From the NCBI GenBank assembly GCA_020854055.1, contig JADZGD010000013.1, positions 1 to 64,000 on the forward strand: a DNA stretch of 64,000 nt, written 5' to 3'. Both the position numbers and the translations under genes were made by a program. Positions 16,811 through 26,249 of the stretch are shown here, one piece after another. The notes under the pieces are model-generated. The model did no database searches and was not told the DNA's origin. It saw only the letters and a program-made list of their open reading frames with translations. The stretch is from Bryobacterales bacterium (GTDB lineage: Bacteria > Acidobacteriota > Terriglobia > Bryobacterales > Bryobacteraceae). Each line of letters opens with the position of its first letter. Position 1 is the first letter of the stretch.

Positions 16811-17919
16811 TTGCCGAAACCAGATTCGTTCAGTTCGAGTCGATCTCTCTCGATTCGGGGGCGTCGCTGGCTCCGGCCGATGTCGCCTACCAGACCTACG
16901 GCGAACTGAACCCGGGCCGCTCCAATGCCATCCTGATCGAACACGCCTTTTCGGGTGACGCCCACGCCGCCGGCATCAGCGTCGAGACCGGCAAGCCGGG
17001 TTGGTGGGATAGCATGATCGGTCCCGGCAAGGCGTTCGATACCGACAAGTACTTCGTCATCTGCTCCAATGTCCTCGGCGGCTGCCGGGGAACCACCGGC
17101 CCGTCGTCGATCAATCCTGCTTCCGGAAAACCCTATGCGATGGCGTTCCCGGTGATCACCATTGCCGACATGGTGCGGCTTCAGAAGATGCTGATCGGCC
17201 ACCTGGGCATCCGCCGGCTGTTGTCGGTCTCGGGCGGCTCCATGGGCGGCATGCAGGTACTGGAATGGGCCGTTTCCTATCCCGAGATGATCGCATCGGC
17301 AATTCCCATCGCCTCCACCGCCCGGCACAGCGCGCAACAGATCGCTTTCAACGAAGTGGGCCGCCAGGCCATCATGGCCGACCCGGATTGGAACGAAGGC
17401 AACTACTACGACGGCAAACCACCGGCGCGCGGTCTCGCCGTGGCCCGCATGGTGGGGCACATCACCTACATGTCGGACGAATCGATGCGCCACAAGTTCG
17501 GCCGCCGCTTGCGTGGCAAAGACAGCTTCGGTTTCGACTTTTCAGCCGAGTTCGAGGTGGAAAGCTACCTGCGCTACCGTGGCAGCCAGTTTGTAGATCG
17601 CTTCGACGCCAACTCCTACCTTTACATCACCAAGGCGATGGATTACTTTGATCTGACCAACGGGCAGAAGTCCCTGGCCGCCGCGCTCGAGCGCGCGACC
17701 GCCCGGTTCCTGGTGATCAGCTTCACCTCGGACTGGCTCTACCCCAGCTATCAGTCTCAGAACATGGTCAACGCACTGCGCTCGCGCAATCGCGACGTCG
17801 CCTACTGCGAGTTGCCATCCAACTACGGCCACGACGCATTCCTGGTGGAGGTAGGTGAGCAGACCGAACTGGTGCGCGGCTTCCTGGCCAGCACTTATCA
17901 GAGGGAACAGGCGGCATGA
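16807..17919 (+). CDS. metX: Homoserine O-acetyltransferase (MetX)
   Basis: An alpha/beta-hydrolase-fold acyltransferase that activates homoserine for methionine synthesis. The oxyanion/substrate region reads [11 protein letters not shown]. The nucleophile Ser lies in SGGSMGGMQ. The acid and base are in TSDWLYP and YGHDAFLVE, and [12 protein letters not shown] is diagnostic. The ATG at 16807 overlaps the preceding stop; a longer upstream frame reads low-complexity residues and is rejected. It is followed directly by metW through an ATGA overlap, the usual MetX-MetW pair. Some MetX homologues use succinyl-CoA instead of acetyl-CoA, which I cannot decide here. Confidence 0.93.
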   Translation: MIAETRFVQFESISLDSGASLAPADVAYQTYGELNPGRSNAILIEHAFSGDAHAAGISVETGKPGWWDSMIGPGKAFDTDKYFVICSNVLGGCRGTTGPSSINPASGKPYAMAFPVITIADMVRLQKMLIGHLGIRRLLSVSGGSMGGMQVLEWAVSYPEMIASAIPIASTARHSAQQIAFNEVGRQAIMADPDWNEGNYYDGKPPARGLAVARMVGHITYMSDESMRHKFGRRLRGKDSFGFDFSAEFEVESYLRYRGSQFVDRFDANSYLYITKAMDYFDLTNGQKSLAAALERATARFLVISFTSDWLYPSYQSQNMVNALRSRNRDVAYCELPSNYGHDAFLVEVGEQTELVRGFLASTYQREQAA

Positions 17920-18551
17920 GCAGCAGCATCCTCATCAGGCAGCCGTTCGTTCGCGAGGTGCTGGGACGCGGCGACTACGCCATCATCAGCGACCTGATCG
18001 ACCCAGGTACGCGCGTGCTCGATCTGGGCTGCGGGGAGGGCGAACTGCTGGCCTGGCTGGCAGCCAACAAACAGGTGGAAGCGCGCGGCATCGAGAAATC
18101 GGGGACGCGCGTGCAGCGCGCCATCGCCCGGGGGGTCTCCGTCTACCAGGGAGACATCGAGGAGAGCACCAAAGAATACCCTGACGGCACCTTCGATTAT
18201 GTCATCCTCAGCCAGACCCTTCAGGAGACACACCACCCGCTGAGCGTGCTGCGGGAACTGCTGCGCGTCGGGCGCCGGGCCATTGTGGCTTTCCCCAACT
18301 TCGGCCACTGGTCGGTGCGGCTGGCGCACCTGTTCACCGGGCGCGCCCCGAAGACCGTGCGCTTCCCCCACGACTGGTACAGTTCACCGAACATTCATTT
18401 CCTCACCGTGCTCGATTTTGAGAGCCTGGCGCGGCAGGAGGGCTGGAAGATTGAGCGCCGCTACTTCCTTTCCGGCAATCGTCGTCTGCGCTGGCGCCCG
18501 AACCTGATGGCTGAGACGGCCGTATTTTTGATCCGCCACGGCGACGCGTAA
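17916..18551 (+). CDS. metW: Methionine biosynthesis protein MetW
   Basis: A 211-aa class I SAM-methyltransferase-fold protein. It has the glycine-rich motif [12 protein letters not shown], the acidic GIEKS strand end and the motif [16 protein letters not shown] typical of MetW. MetW partners MetX for homoserine acylation in many bacteria; the ATGA overlap with metX supports that role here. It ends with [17 protein letters not shown], also characteristic. It is the last gene of the lpxC-pgsA-metX-metW run. Confidence 0.92.
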   Translation: MSSSILIRQPFVREVLGRGDYAIISDLIDPGTRVLDLGCGEGELLAWLAANKQVEARGIEKSGTRVQRAIARGVSVYQGDIEESTKEYPDGTFDYVILSQTLQETHHPLSVLRELLRVGRRAIVAFPNFGHWSVRLAHLFTGRAPKTVRFPHDWYSSPNIHFLTVLDFESLARQEGWKIERRYFLSGNRRLRWRPNLMAETAVFLIRHGDA

Positions 18552-18591
18552 CGCTGCACTTGCGGTGTATAAAGCGATAGTCTAGTCGCTG

Positions 18592-21500
18592 ATGAAACTG
18601 CCGCGCACATTCCTGCTCGCCGTTTTGCTCCCACTTGCCGGAGCCGGCGCCATTCGTCCGGTGGACCCTGCCAAGGGGATGGTTCTCACCAACGCCCTGG
18701 TCCGGATGGAGTTCGAACCGGGGACGATGGGCCTCGCCACACTGCTCGACCGCGATACCCAGGTGAACCACATTGCCAAACTGCCAGAAGATGGCAAGCA
18801 CCTGCTGTGGGAGGTCGCCTTTCAAAAAGGTACGCAGATCCAGCGGGTAACCAATCTCACCAAACCCTGCTCCATGGCTTGGGTCGAAGAACTGCCCGGC
18901 GGCGATCAAAAGGCGGTGCTCGAATGGAACGACCAGCGCTTCTGGAAGGAGAACGGCATTCTCACCGTTCATGCTGAAATCGAACTGCCGCAGGATTCCG
19001 GCATCGCCCGCTGGCGCGTTCTGGTGGAGAATCGCAGCGACTACTGGGGCCTTTCCACCGTGACGTTTCCGCTGGTAAACGGTACGCCCGAGGCAGGCAA
19101 ATACGATCTGGCGCGGCCCACCGTTTCTACCGGCGGCAATCTGCTGAAGGCCTGGAGCGGTAAGATCGAGGCGCGCTATCCCTCGGGCGGCTGGCCGATG
19201 CAGTTCTGTTCGCTCGCTCGCGGCAAGGGAGCGCTCTACCTGGGCACGCAGGATCCCAATGCGCGGGCCAAGGATTTTCTGCTCGAAAGCGCCGCGCCGG
19301 GGCGGCTCGGCGTGGTGCACTACGTGGACAACATGGGGGTCGCCGGATCGGACTATCCCGATTACTACGCGGTGGAGCTGGGGGTTCATCGAGGCAATTG
19401 GGTGCAATCGGCACTGCATTACCGCCAATGGGCGCTCCAACAGAAGTGGGCCTCCGCCGGACCGCTGTCGCGCCGTGTGGATATGCCCGATGCCATCAAG
19501 AACATCGGCCTGTGGATGATCGATCACTGGCTCTGGCAGAACAGGGACGGTACGGTGGCCCAGCAGAACCAGCCGTTGATCGAGGCGCAGAAGCAGATGG
19601 GCGTGCCGATGGGCATGCACTGGTACAACTGGCACCACATGCCGTTTGACAACGAATACCCGCACTACTTCCCCGCCAAGTCCGGCTTTCGCGAACGGGT
19701 GAAGGATCTGACCTCGCGCGGCCTGTTGATCATGCCCTATATCAATGGTTCCAGCGCCGACCTCAGCATCCCCGACTGGCCGCGCTTCGGCCCCCACGCT
19801 ATTCTCGATGAGGCCGGCGGCTACCGCATGAGCTTCTACGGGGAAGCCTCCGGGCGCCTGCTGGCCATGTGCCCATCCCAGGAGATGTGGCGGCAGACCA
19901 TCGCCGGCCTGGTAGACCGCCTGGTAGGCGAGGAAGGCGTCAACGGAGTTTATGTGGATCAAGTCTCCGCCATGCAGGCCGATCTGTGCTTCGCTAAAAA
20001 CCACGGCCACCCGCTTGGCGGTGGAAGCTATTGGACCGAGGGATACCGCGACGAGATGCGCAAAGTGCGCAACGCCGCCCGGGGCAAGAATCGCGGCGCG
20101 GTAATCACGTCGGAAAACACCGACGAGGTGTTCTTCGACCTGGTGGACGCCAACCTCACCTGGGCCCATCCGACCGACGAGGAGATCCCCCTTATCCAGG
20201 TGGTCTACTCCGGGTACACACTTTTCTTTGGCAGCCCGGTAGACATCAGCAAGAGCGACCGCTTTTTCAACTACGCCCAAGGCCAGGCGCTGATCAACGG
20301 GCGCCAGAACGGCTGGATGGGCTTCGAGCTGTTCGCTCCCGAGCACAAGGCCAAGCAGGACTACCTGCGCCAGTGCGGCCAGTATCACGTGGCGGCGAAA
20401 AAATTCGTCACCTTCGGCCGTTTGTGGGGGCCGCTGGAACCGCGAAAGCCCATTGCCCAATTCGAAGACGATGGATGGGGCCCGTGGGGTAAGAAACACC
20501 GCGGCAAGGTTCCGGTGGCGGAAGCCCGGCTGTGGCAGTCCGAAGACGGCCACCTGGGAGTGTTCTTCGCCAATTACGTGGATGAGCCGGTAACATTCCC
20601 GTGGCAGTTGAACACCGAGGATTACGGCCTGCGCCAGGCGAACCTGCGCCTGACCGAAGTGACGCCCGAAGGCGCCAAGTTTATTGGCCCCACCGGCACA
20701 CTGGTAACGCGCAACGAGACGCTGGCGCCACGCTCCATCCGTCTGATCGAGATTGCGCCCGAATCGGACTTCGCCTTTCACGACGACCAAGCCACCGGAC
20801 TTCAGTTGACCGAAGCCGGCAAGCCGGTCTTCACCTACAACTACGGCATGCTGCGGCGGCGTGGAGCACCGGAGCCGATGCGGCGCTCCAGCTACATCTA
20901 CCCGTTTTACACGCCCTCCGGCGTCCAGGTAGGCGACGACTTCAACCCCAATCACGACCATCATCGCGGCATAGCCTGGACCTGGTCCGTGGTGGCGGTG
21001 GGCGGCAAGAGCTACGACATGTGGGGCGTCAAAGGAATCCACCAGAAGTTCGAAAAGTGGACCGCGCGCGAGGTTGCGGACGGTTACGCCAAACTGGGCG
21101 TCACCAACGGCTGGTACATCGACGAATCCGGCAAGCGCGTGGCGCAGGAAGATGTGGAGGTCACCGTCCACCCGGCAAAAAACCAGGCACGGCAGTTGGA
21201 CTTCGCGCTACGCTTTGAAGCCGCGGGCCAACCGGTGGAGATCGCCGGCACCACGGAAGGCAAGAAGGGCTTCGGCGGCTTCTACCTGAAGTTTGCCCCG
21301 CGCGACGAAGGCCCGGCCGGGACGCTGATCCGAACCGACCGCGGGGTGATGGAGAAGGATGGTGTGATGGCACCGGCGCGCTGGGCCGAGATTTGGGGCA
21401 GCGTGGCGGGGCACGATGCCGGGGCGAGGGTGGAAGACCTGGCCCCGAATCCCGGCTTCCCCAACAACGGCTGGCTGATGCGCCACTTCCTCGGCATCCT

Positions 21501-21612
21501 CAACGTCTCCTGGCCGGGGATGCCGCACTACACACTGAAACCCGGCAAGCCGCTGCTGCTGAAGTACCGCGTGACGCTATTCGACGGTAAGCCCGCGGCG
21601 ACGGCCGAGTGA
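18592..21612 (+). CDS. Secreted DUF6259 glycosidase-like / DUF6807 (PmoA-like) fusion
   Basis: A 1006-aa protein with a signal peptide (LPRTFLLAVLLPLAGAGA). Residues about 20-700 match the DUF6259 type of large secreted hydrolase-like protein: an N-terminal beta-sandwich, then a TIM-barrel-like part with MGMHWYNWHHMPFDNEYPH, GVYVDQVSA and ITSENTDEVFFD, where the Asp and Glu are likely active-site residues. Residues about 720-1000 form a DUF6807/PmoA-like domain with the hallmark NHDHHRGIAWTWSVV and YTLKPGKPLLLKYRVTLFDG. Such pieces are common in polysaccharide-degrading acidobacteria and planctomycetes. The substrate is unknown. It stands alone, convergent with a beta-helix gene six bases downstream. 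Confidence 0.8.
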   Translation: MKLPRTFLLAVLLPLAGAGAIRPVDPAKGMVLTNALVRMEFEPGTMGLATLLDRDTQVNHIAKLPEDGKHLLWEVAFQKGTQIQRVTNLTKPCSMAWVEELPGGDQKAVLEWNDQRFWKENGILTVHAEIELPQDSGIARWRVLVENRSDYWGLSTVTFPLVNGTPEAGKYDLARPTVSTGGNLLKAWSGKIEARYPSGGWPMQFCSLARGKGALYLGTQDPNARAKDFLLESAAPGRLGVVHYVDNMGVAGSDYPDYYAVELGVHRGNWVQSALHYRQWALQQKWASAGPLSRRVDMPDAIKNIGLWMIDHWLWQNRDGTVAQQNQPLIEAQKQMGVPMGMHWYNWHHMPFDNEYPHYFPAKSGFRERVKDLTSRGLLIMPYINGSSADLSIPDWPRFGPHAILDEAGGYRMSFYGEASGRLLAMCPSQEMWRQTIAGLVDRLVGEEGVNGVYVDQVSAMQADLCFAKNHGHPLGGGSYWTEGYRDEMRKVRNAARGKNRGAVITSENTDEVFFDLVDANLTWAHPTDEEIPLIQVVYSGYTLFFGSPVDISKSDRFFNYAQGQALINGRQNGWMGFELFAPEHKAKQDYLRQCGQYHVAAKKFVTFGRLWGPLEPRKPIAQFEDDGWGPWGKKHRGKVPVAEARLWQSEDGHLGVFFANYVDEPVTFPWQLNTEDYGLRQANLRLTEVTPEGAKFIGPTGTLVTRNETLAPRSIRLIEIAPESDFAFHDDQATGLQLTEAGKPVFTYNYGMLRRRGAPEPMRRSSYIYPFYTPSGVQVGDDFNPNHDHHRGIAWTWSVVAVGGKSYDMWGVKGIHQKFEKWTAREVADGYAKLGVTNGWYIDESGKRVAQEDVEVTVHPAKNQARQLDFALRFEAAGQPVEIAGTTEGKKGFGGFYLKFAPRDEGPAGTLIRTDRGVMEKDGVMAPARWAEIWGSVAGHDAGARVEDLAPNPGFPNNGWLMRHFLGILNVSWPGMPHYTLKPGKPLLLKYRVTLFDGKPAATAE

Positions 21613-21617
21613 AGCTT

Positions 21618-22943
21618 TTACTCCTTCACCACTTTCAATTCAATCCCAGCGGGCTTGCAGCCGAAGTTCGGCGGCTGCATCGCGGGATTGTGAACGGTAA
21701 TCAGTCCCCGCACATCGCGGAACCCCAGGCTGGTGGAATCCTCCACCGCCGCAACCGCCGGGCGACGAACGGTGTCGTACACCCGGCAGTTTTCAAATTC
21801 CACTCCGCCTGGCCGCCGGGTCGTCTGTGAGCTCCGCAGGCTAAGCAGGACGGGAACGCGCAGGCCGCCGTAATTGAGCGCCGCCGTGTTCCAGGCCCCG
21901 CCCCAGGCGCAGTTACGGAAACTCAATTTCAACCGGTCCGATGACTTATCGAAGACACTCAGCCCCTCGCGGCCGGTGTTGGCACTGGTACAGTTGATGA
22001 ATTCGATGGTCCCCCGCGGCCCCTCATCGCGGATCGCGCCCACCGCCATGCCGGCCCAACCGCCCGGATCTTCTCCCGGCTTTGGCGTCATCCGCGAGTG
22101 GCAGTTCTCAAACCGGATGGACACCGGCTCCGTCTTGTCTGTAAATGGCTTCAGGTAGATCAGGATCTGGTGGCCGTTGTTGTTCTCAAAAACGCAGTTA
22201 CGGATAATGCAGTTCACCAGTCTCTGTGTTTCCACATCCGGCTCCAGGTCGATGCCGGCTTCGGGCGGGGTTCCCTTGGTGCCGGAAAAGGTGCAGTTTT
22301 CCACCAGCAGATCCTGCGCGCTGATCACGCTAATACCCTGGCGGTGGTTGTCGTGCGACACGCAATTGCGAATGGTGACGTGTTCGCTATAACGCATGTC
22401 CGCGCCGCCATCCACGTAGAAGCCGTCGCCCCCGGTACTTTCCACCCGCAAGCCTTCGATCAGCACATTGCGGCAGCCGCGAATGGCAATGCCCATGCGC
22501 CACTCAGCCTTCTTGTAGGGAGGATTCTGGTAGTCGTGCTTGCGCATCCGCAAGGTTGCGCCGTAACCTCGAATGGTCAGGTTAGAGGCGCCGTCGGCGC
22601 GGAACATGCTATCGCCCGCGCCCTGAAACTCGTCCTTTTTGGCAAACAGAAGAACACCGGGCTCGAAGATCAGTTCCAGATTGCTGCGCAGTTTCATCGG
22701 ACGAACGATCCACGGCGCGTTCACGAACGGGATGATAACCGTTTTAGCGCCCGAATCGATCGCCGCCTGGATGGCCGCGGTGGAATCGGCCGGATCGAAT
22801 CCCCACCAGACGGCATTAGCGGTAGTGCGCTTGCCGGCTGACAGTTCCGCGATGGCGATCTCGTTACGGACGGGTCCATCGGCGCTCCACACCGAGGCGC
22901 CACTACATAGCAATAAGAGAGTGATCCATCCACGTACGCACAT
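21618..22943 (-). CDS. Secreted right-handed beta-helix protein, copy 1
   Basis: A 441-aa protein with a signal peptide (WITLLLLCSGASVWS). It starts with a pectate-lyase-like cap (DSTAAIQAAIDSGAKTVIIP), then repeated beta-helix rungs with I-x-N-C and F-x-N-C ladders (VTIRNCVSHDN, LLVENCTFSG, IIRNCVFENN). This fold is typical of polysaccharide lyases, hydrolases and epimerases; no specific catalytic set was identified. It is a close paralogue of the gene at 23866-25191, differing mainly in the signal peptide and C-terminal part. The 17 bases just before its ATG are also shared with that paralogue. It is the last gene of a minus-strand cluster. Confidence 0.85.
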   Translation of the reverse strand: MCVRGWITLLLLCSGASVWSADGPVRNEIAIAELSAGKRTTANAVWWGFDPADSTAAIQAAIDSGAKTVIIPFVNAPWIVRPMKLRSNLELIFEPGVLLFAKKDEFQGAGDSMFRADGASNLTIRGYGATLRMRKHDYQNPPYKKAEWRMGIAIRGCRNVLIEGLRVESTGGDGFYVDGGADMRYSEHVTIRNCVSHDNHRQGISVISAQDLLVENCTFSGTKGTPPEAGIDLEPDVETQRLVNCIIRNCVFENNNGHQILIYLKPFTDKTEPVSIRFENCHSRMTPKPGEDPGGWAGMAVGAIRDEGPRGTIEFINCTSANTGREGLSVFDKSSDRLKLSFRNCAWGGAWNTAALNYGGLRVPVLLSLRSSQTTRRPGGVEFENCRVYDTVRRPAVAAVEDSTSLGFRDVRGLITVHNPAMQPPNFGCKPAGIELKVVKE

Positions 22944-22961
22944 GCCATTACTTGTATCACG

Positions 22962-23861
22962 TCAGCCGGTTACGCATTCGATCGATCTCATGAATTCGAG
23001 AAAGCCCGTGGCGTAACGGTCGAGCGTCGCCAGCGAACCACCGTCCACCAGTGGAGAGCACATTTCGTAAGCAATGGAGCCCCCAAAGCCGCTTTCGCGG
23101 AGCGCCTCGAGGAAACCGCGGTAATCGATCACACCCTGGCCCATGGGCACCGCCTGCGCCAGTGCCGTGGTGGGTGTGTAATTGACCGCCGCCGGGTTGT
23201 AGTGATAGCGCGGGCGAATCTGGTAGTCGGCAATGGTGGTGTGTATGGCAACAGGGGCCAGTTTGCGCGCTGCCGCCACTACGTCAACTCCATGCAGGTG
23301 CGGCGCCCAGGCATCGAACATCGCCCGGCAATTCGGCTCGTTGACGGCGTGAATCAGGTCGTACATCGACTCGTATCCGGCCGCCAGATCGTGATGATTC
23401 TGAACGCCAATGGCAACCCCCAGCGGCGCGGCGCGCCGCGCGCACTCGCCCAGGCAATCCACCAGCATGCGCCACTGGACGCCGTAGTCCCGCGCCGGGT
23501 TCTCATACCCGGTAAAGATGCGTACGGACTGGGCTCCGATTTCGTGAGCCAGACGAGCCAGATTGGTGACGTGCTGGATCTGGATCTCCTGATTAGGAAT
23601 ATCGCCATGCTCCAGGTCCGCGGTGAAGTTGTTGTATCCGGCGATGCAAACGTGGCGCAAGCCCCGCTCATCCAGTTGCCTGCGCACATTCCGGGCCGCG
23701 GCCGTGTCGTAGTCCAACACCGACAGGTGCGGCCGCTTGGCCATCAGCATCACGCCGTCATATCCCAACCCGGCGGCCTTATCGATGAAACCGCTCAAGG
23801 TCAGGTGAGCCTGACCCCAAAAGCCCGCGTAGCTAACAGAATGCAGCAATTTTGGATTCAT
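22962..23861 (-). CDS. Sugar phosphate isomerase/epimerase-like TIM barrel protein
   Basis: A 299-aa cytoplasmic protein of the xylose-isomerase-like TIM-barrel superfamily. Visible features are the N-terminal GFWGQAHLTLSGFIDKAAGLGYDGV, the metal-site strands VAIGVQNHHD, AMFDAWAPHL and HTTIADYQIR, and C-terminal GSIAYEMCSP, giving the usual E/D/H metal-binding pattern of the AP_endonuc_2 family. The family includes ketose 3-epimerases, inosose dehydratases and hydroxypyruvate isomerases; the substrate cannot be assigned. It is sandwiched between two paralogous beta-helix genes with spacers of 4 and 18 bases, so it probably processes the sugar those secreted proteins release or bind. Confidence 0.85.
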   Translation of the reverse strand: MNPKLLHSVSYAGFWGQAHLTLSGFIDKAAGLGYDGVMLMAKRPHLSVLDYDTAAARNVRRQLDERGLRHVCIAGYNNFTADLEHGDIPNQEIQIQHVTNLARLAHEIGAQSVRIFTGYENPARDYGVQWRMLVDCLGECARRAAPLGVAIGVQNHHDLAAGYESMYDLIHAVNEPNCRAMFDAWAPHLHGVDVVAAARKLAPVAIHTTIADYQIRPRYHYNPAAVNYTPTTALAQAVPMGQGVIDYRGFLEALRESGFGGSIAYEMCSPLVDGGSLATLDRYATGFLEFMRSIECVTG

Positions 23862-23865
23862 CGCT

Positions 23866-25191
23866 TTACTGCTTCACCACTTTCAGATCGATCCCGGCCG
23901 GGCTGCAACAAAAATTGGGCGCGAGCATGGCCGGGTTGTATACCGTCAGCAAACCGCGCACGTCGCGAAATTCCATGCCGGCCGGATCAGCGGCGGCAGC
24001 AATGGCCGGGCGGCGGACCGTGTCATAGACGCGGCAATTGTCGAACTCCACACCACCCGGCCGGCCGATCAACGCCCGGCCGCCCCGGGTCAGCATAATG
24101 GGAACCCGCAGGCCGCTGTGGCGAAGCGCCGGCGAGGTCCAGACCCCACCCCAGGCACAATTGCGCAAACTCAGCTTCACTCCATCGGCTGACTTATCGT
24201 AAACGAGCAGCCCTTCGTGGCCCGTGTTCCGAGTGGTGCAGTTGACGAATTCGATCGTCCCGCGCGGACCGCCGTCGCGTATTGCGCCCACGGCGATGCC
24301 CGCTCCGCCCTCCGGGCCTTCCCCCGGTTTCGAAGTCATACCGGCATGGCAGTTCTCAAACCGGATGGAGATCGGCACGGTCTTGTCCGTAAACGGCTTC
24401 AGATAGAGCTGAATCTGGTGGCCACGGTTGTCTTCAAAGACGCAGTTGCGGATGACGCAGTTCACCAGTCGCTCCGTCTCATGATTTGGTTCCAGGTCGA
24501 TACCCGATTCGGGCGCCGTTCCCCACGTGCCGGAAAAGGTGCAGTTTTCCACCAGCAGATCCTGCGCGCTGATCACGCTGATACCTTGCCGGTGGTTGTC
24601 GTAACAGACGCAGTTGCGAATCGTTATGTTTTCGCTGTAGGGGAGACCGGCTCCACCGGCAATATAGAAGCCGTCGCCACCGGTGCTTTCCACCCGCAAA
24701 CCTTCGACAAGCACGTTACGGCAACCGCGAATGGCAATGCCCATACGCCATTCGCCCTTCTTGTAGGGAGGATTCTGGTAGTCATGCTTGCGCATCCTCA
24801 AGGTTGCGCCGTAGCCACGAATGGTCAGGTTGGAGACGCCTTGGGCGCTGAACATGCTGTCGCTCGTCCCCTGAAACTCATCTTTCTTGGCAAACAACAG
24901 GACGCCAGGCTCGAAGACCAACTCGAGGTTGCCGCGCAGTTTCATCGGGCGTACGATCCAGGGCGCGTTAACGAATGGGATGACGACCGTCTTGGCCCCG
25001 GAGTCGATGGCCGCCTGAATGGCCGAGGTAGCATCGGCCGGATCGAAGCCCCACCAGACAGCACTGGCAGTGGTGCGTTTGCCGGCGGCCAGTTCGGCGA
25101 TAGCGGCTTCATTACGAACCGGGCCGCCAGTAGTTTGGGCTACGACGCCCGAACACAGCAGCAGCGAAATACCGAGTCCAACCAGGCGCAT
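23866..25191 (-). CDS. Secreted right-handed beta-helix protein, copy 2
   Basis: A 441-aa protein counted from the ATG at 25189-25191, which begins a good signal peptide (MRLVGLGISLLLCSGVVAQ). A longer frame to 25242 would overlap the upstream gene and is not favoured. Rungs such as ITIRNCVCYDN and LLVENCTFSGTWG define the beta-helix. It is nearly identical to copy 1 in the central helix (for example GVLLFAKKDEFQG and MRKHDYQNPPYKK). The 17 bases before the ATG match those before copy 1, so the duplication included the translation leader. Function is as for copy 1: probably carbohydrate binding or cleavage outside the cytoplasm. Confidence 0.85.
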   Translation of the reverse strand: MRLVGLGISLLLCSGVVAQTTGGPVRNEAAIAELAAGKRTTASAVWWGFDPADATSAIQAAIDSGAKTVVIPFVNAPWIVRPMKLRGNLELVFEPGVLLFAKKDEFQGTSDSMFSAQGVSNLTIRGYGATLRMRKHDYQNPPYKKGEWRMGIAIRGCRNVLVEGLRVESTGGDGFYIAGGAGLPYSENITIRNCVCYDNHRQGISVISAQDLLVENCTFSGTWGTAPESGIDLEPNHETERLVNCVIRNCVFEDNRGHQIQLYLKPFTDKTVPISIRFENCHAGMTSKPGEGPEGGAGIAVGAIRDGGPRGTIEFVNCTTRNTGHEGLLVYDKSADGVKLSLRNCAWGGVWTSPALRHSGLRVPIMLTRGGRALIGRPGGVEFDNCRVYDTVRRPAIAAAADPAGMEFRDVRGLLTVYNPAMLAPNFCCSPAGIDLKVVKQ

Positions 25192-25225
25192 CCCATTACT
25201 TGTATCACGCCGGCCGGCGCGGACA

Positions 25226-26149
25226 CTATTTAATGAAGCCAAGCCGGCGCAGGGCCTGCTCCGGCTCCTTCTCGTCGAAGTCCCGGAATGCAGCCTTCTG
25301 GCGGCCGTACTCCAGCGCTACCGCATAGGGAACATCGCCGAATTTGAACACCTCACGCAGCTTTCCTGCATCGGTCGAGCTGACGGCATGAAGACCCGTG
25401 TCATCCACAAACTGCTGGGCATACTGTGGCATTTCCGTGGGAATCGCCACCAGTTTGACGCCGATCCAGCGGTGCTTGGCCAGTGCCCTGGCGGCATGGT
25501 CGCAGTGCATGCACATCGGATCATAGAAGAATAGGAGGATCCGGCCTTGTTGCAGCGACATCGGTTGCCCGGCAACGGTGATCGCATCGGGGGCGCGAAT
25601 TCCGGTTTCGCGAGCCACCGTCACTCCGTAGGATGCACCGGCGAAAACCGCCACCGCGCCCAGGATGATCACCGCGGCGGTGCGGCCCTGGGAGGGACGC
25701 GCCCAGATACCGGCGGCCACCGCTGCCAGCAGCATGATGGCGTCACTGATAAAGAAGCCGGGGCCGACCACGCGCTTAATCCAGGGGAAACAACTGCAAT
25801 CATCACCTTGCAATGCGGCGTAGTTGACGGCGAAATAAATCAGAAATGCGAACAGTAATATTCCCGAAACCACCGCGCCCCAGCGGCGGAACCTGGGGAC
25901 CAGCAACAGCACTCCGGCGAAAGCCTCGCTGATTCCAAAGATCAGCGCGGCCGGAATGCTCAACGGCGCCGGGACCAAAGCCTGGGTCATTTTGGTCGCC
26001 GCGCCAAGAGGATCGGTAATTTTCCACGTTCCGGAAACAAGAAAGACGACGGCGAGCAGAACGGCGGAAACGATGCTAAGCGTCGTTTTCCACCTTGGCA
26101 ATGCCCACGGAACGGCGGCGTCGCGGGGCTCGGCCAAACGAGAATCCAT
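25226..26149 (-). CDS. MauE/DoxX-like membrane protein fused to a thioredoxin-like domain
   Basis: A 307-aa inner membrane protein. There are four or five hydrophobic segments: about 25-45 (TLSIVSAVLLAVVFLVSGTW), 65-85, 90-110, 130-150 and 160-180. The pattern SGTWKITDPLGA and the CSCFP loop are typical of MauE/DoxX relatives. The C-terminal part (about 200-307) is a thioredoxin-like fold with FFYDPMCMHCDHAARAL, where CMHC is the redox motif. The combination suggests a membrane quinone- or disulfide-linked redox protein. It is the first gene of a minus-strand cluster ahead of the beta-helix genes, with 34 bases to the next start; a functional link to them is not evident. Confidence 0.8.
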   Translation of the reverse strand: MDSRLAEPRDAAVPWALPRWKTTLSIVSAVLLAVVFLVSGTWKITDPLGAATKMTQALVPAPLSIPAALIFGISEAFAGVLLLVPRFRRWGAVVSGILLFAFLIYFAVNYAALQGDDCSCFPWIKRVVGPGFFISDAIMLLAAVAAGIWARPSQGRTAAVIILGAVAVFAGASYGVTVARETGIRAPDAITVAGQPMSLQQGRILLFFYDPMCMHCDHAARALAKHRWIGVKLVAIPTEMPQYAQQFVDDTGLHAVSSTDAGKLREVFKFGDVPYAVALEYGRQKAAFRDFDEKEPEQALRRLGFIK

Positions 26150-26249
26150 AGCTCTTATCTTAGCTTTGTTTTCAACGCGCGCAGCGCCGGCGCGGCCTGG
26201 GTAATAAGGCTATTCTGAAAGTTCCGCCGACGCGGATCGAGATGACCGG

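Noticed and set aside
18403..21171. A 922-codon minus-strand open frame opposite the DUF6259-DUF6807 gene
   Set aside because: It mirrors the codon structure of the plus-strand gene, has no recognisable motif and would overlap metW. The plus frame has a signal peptide and family motifs.
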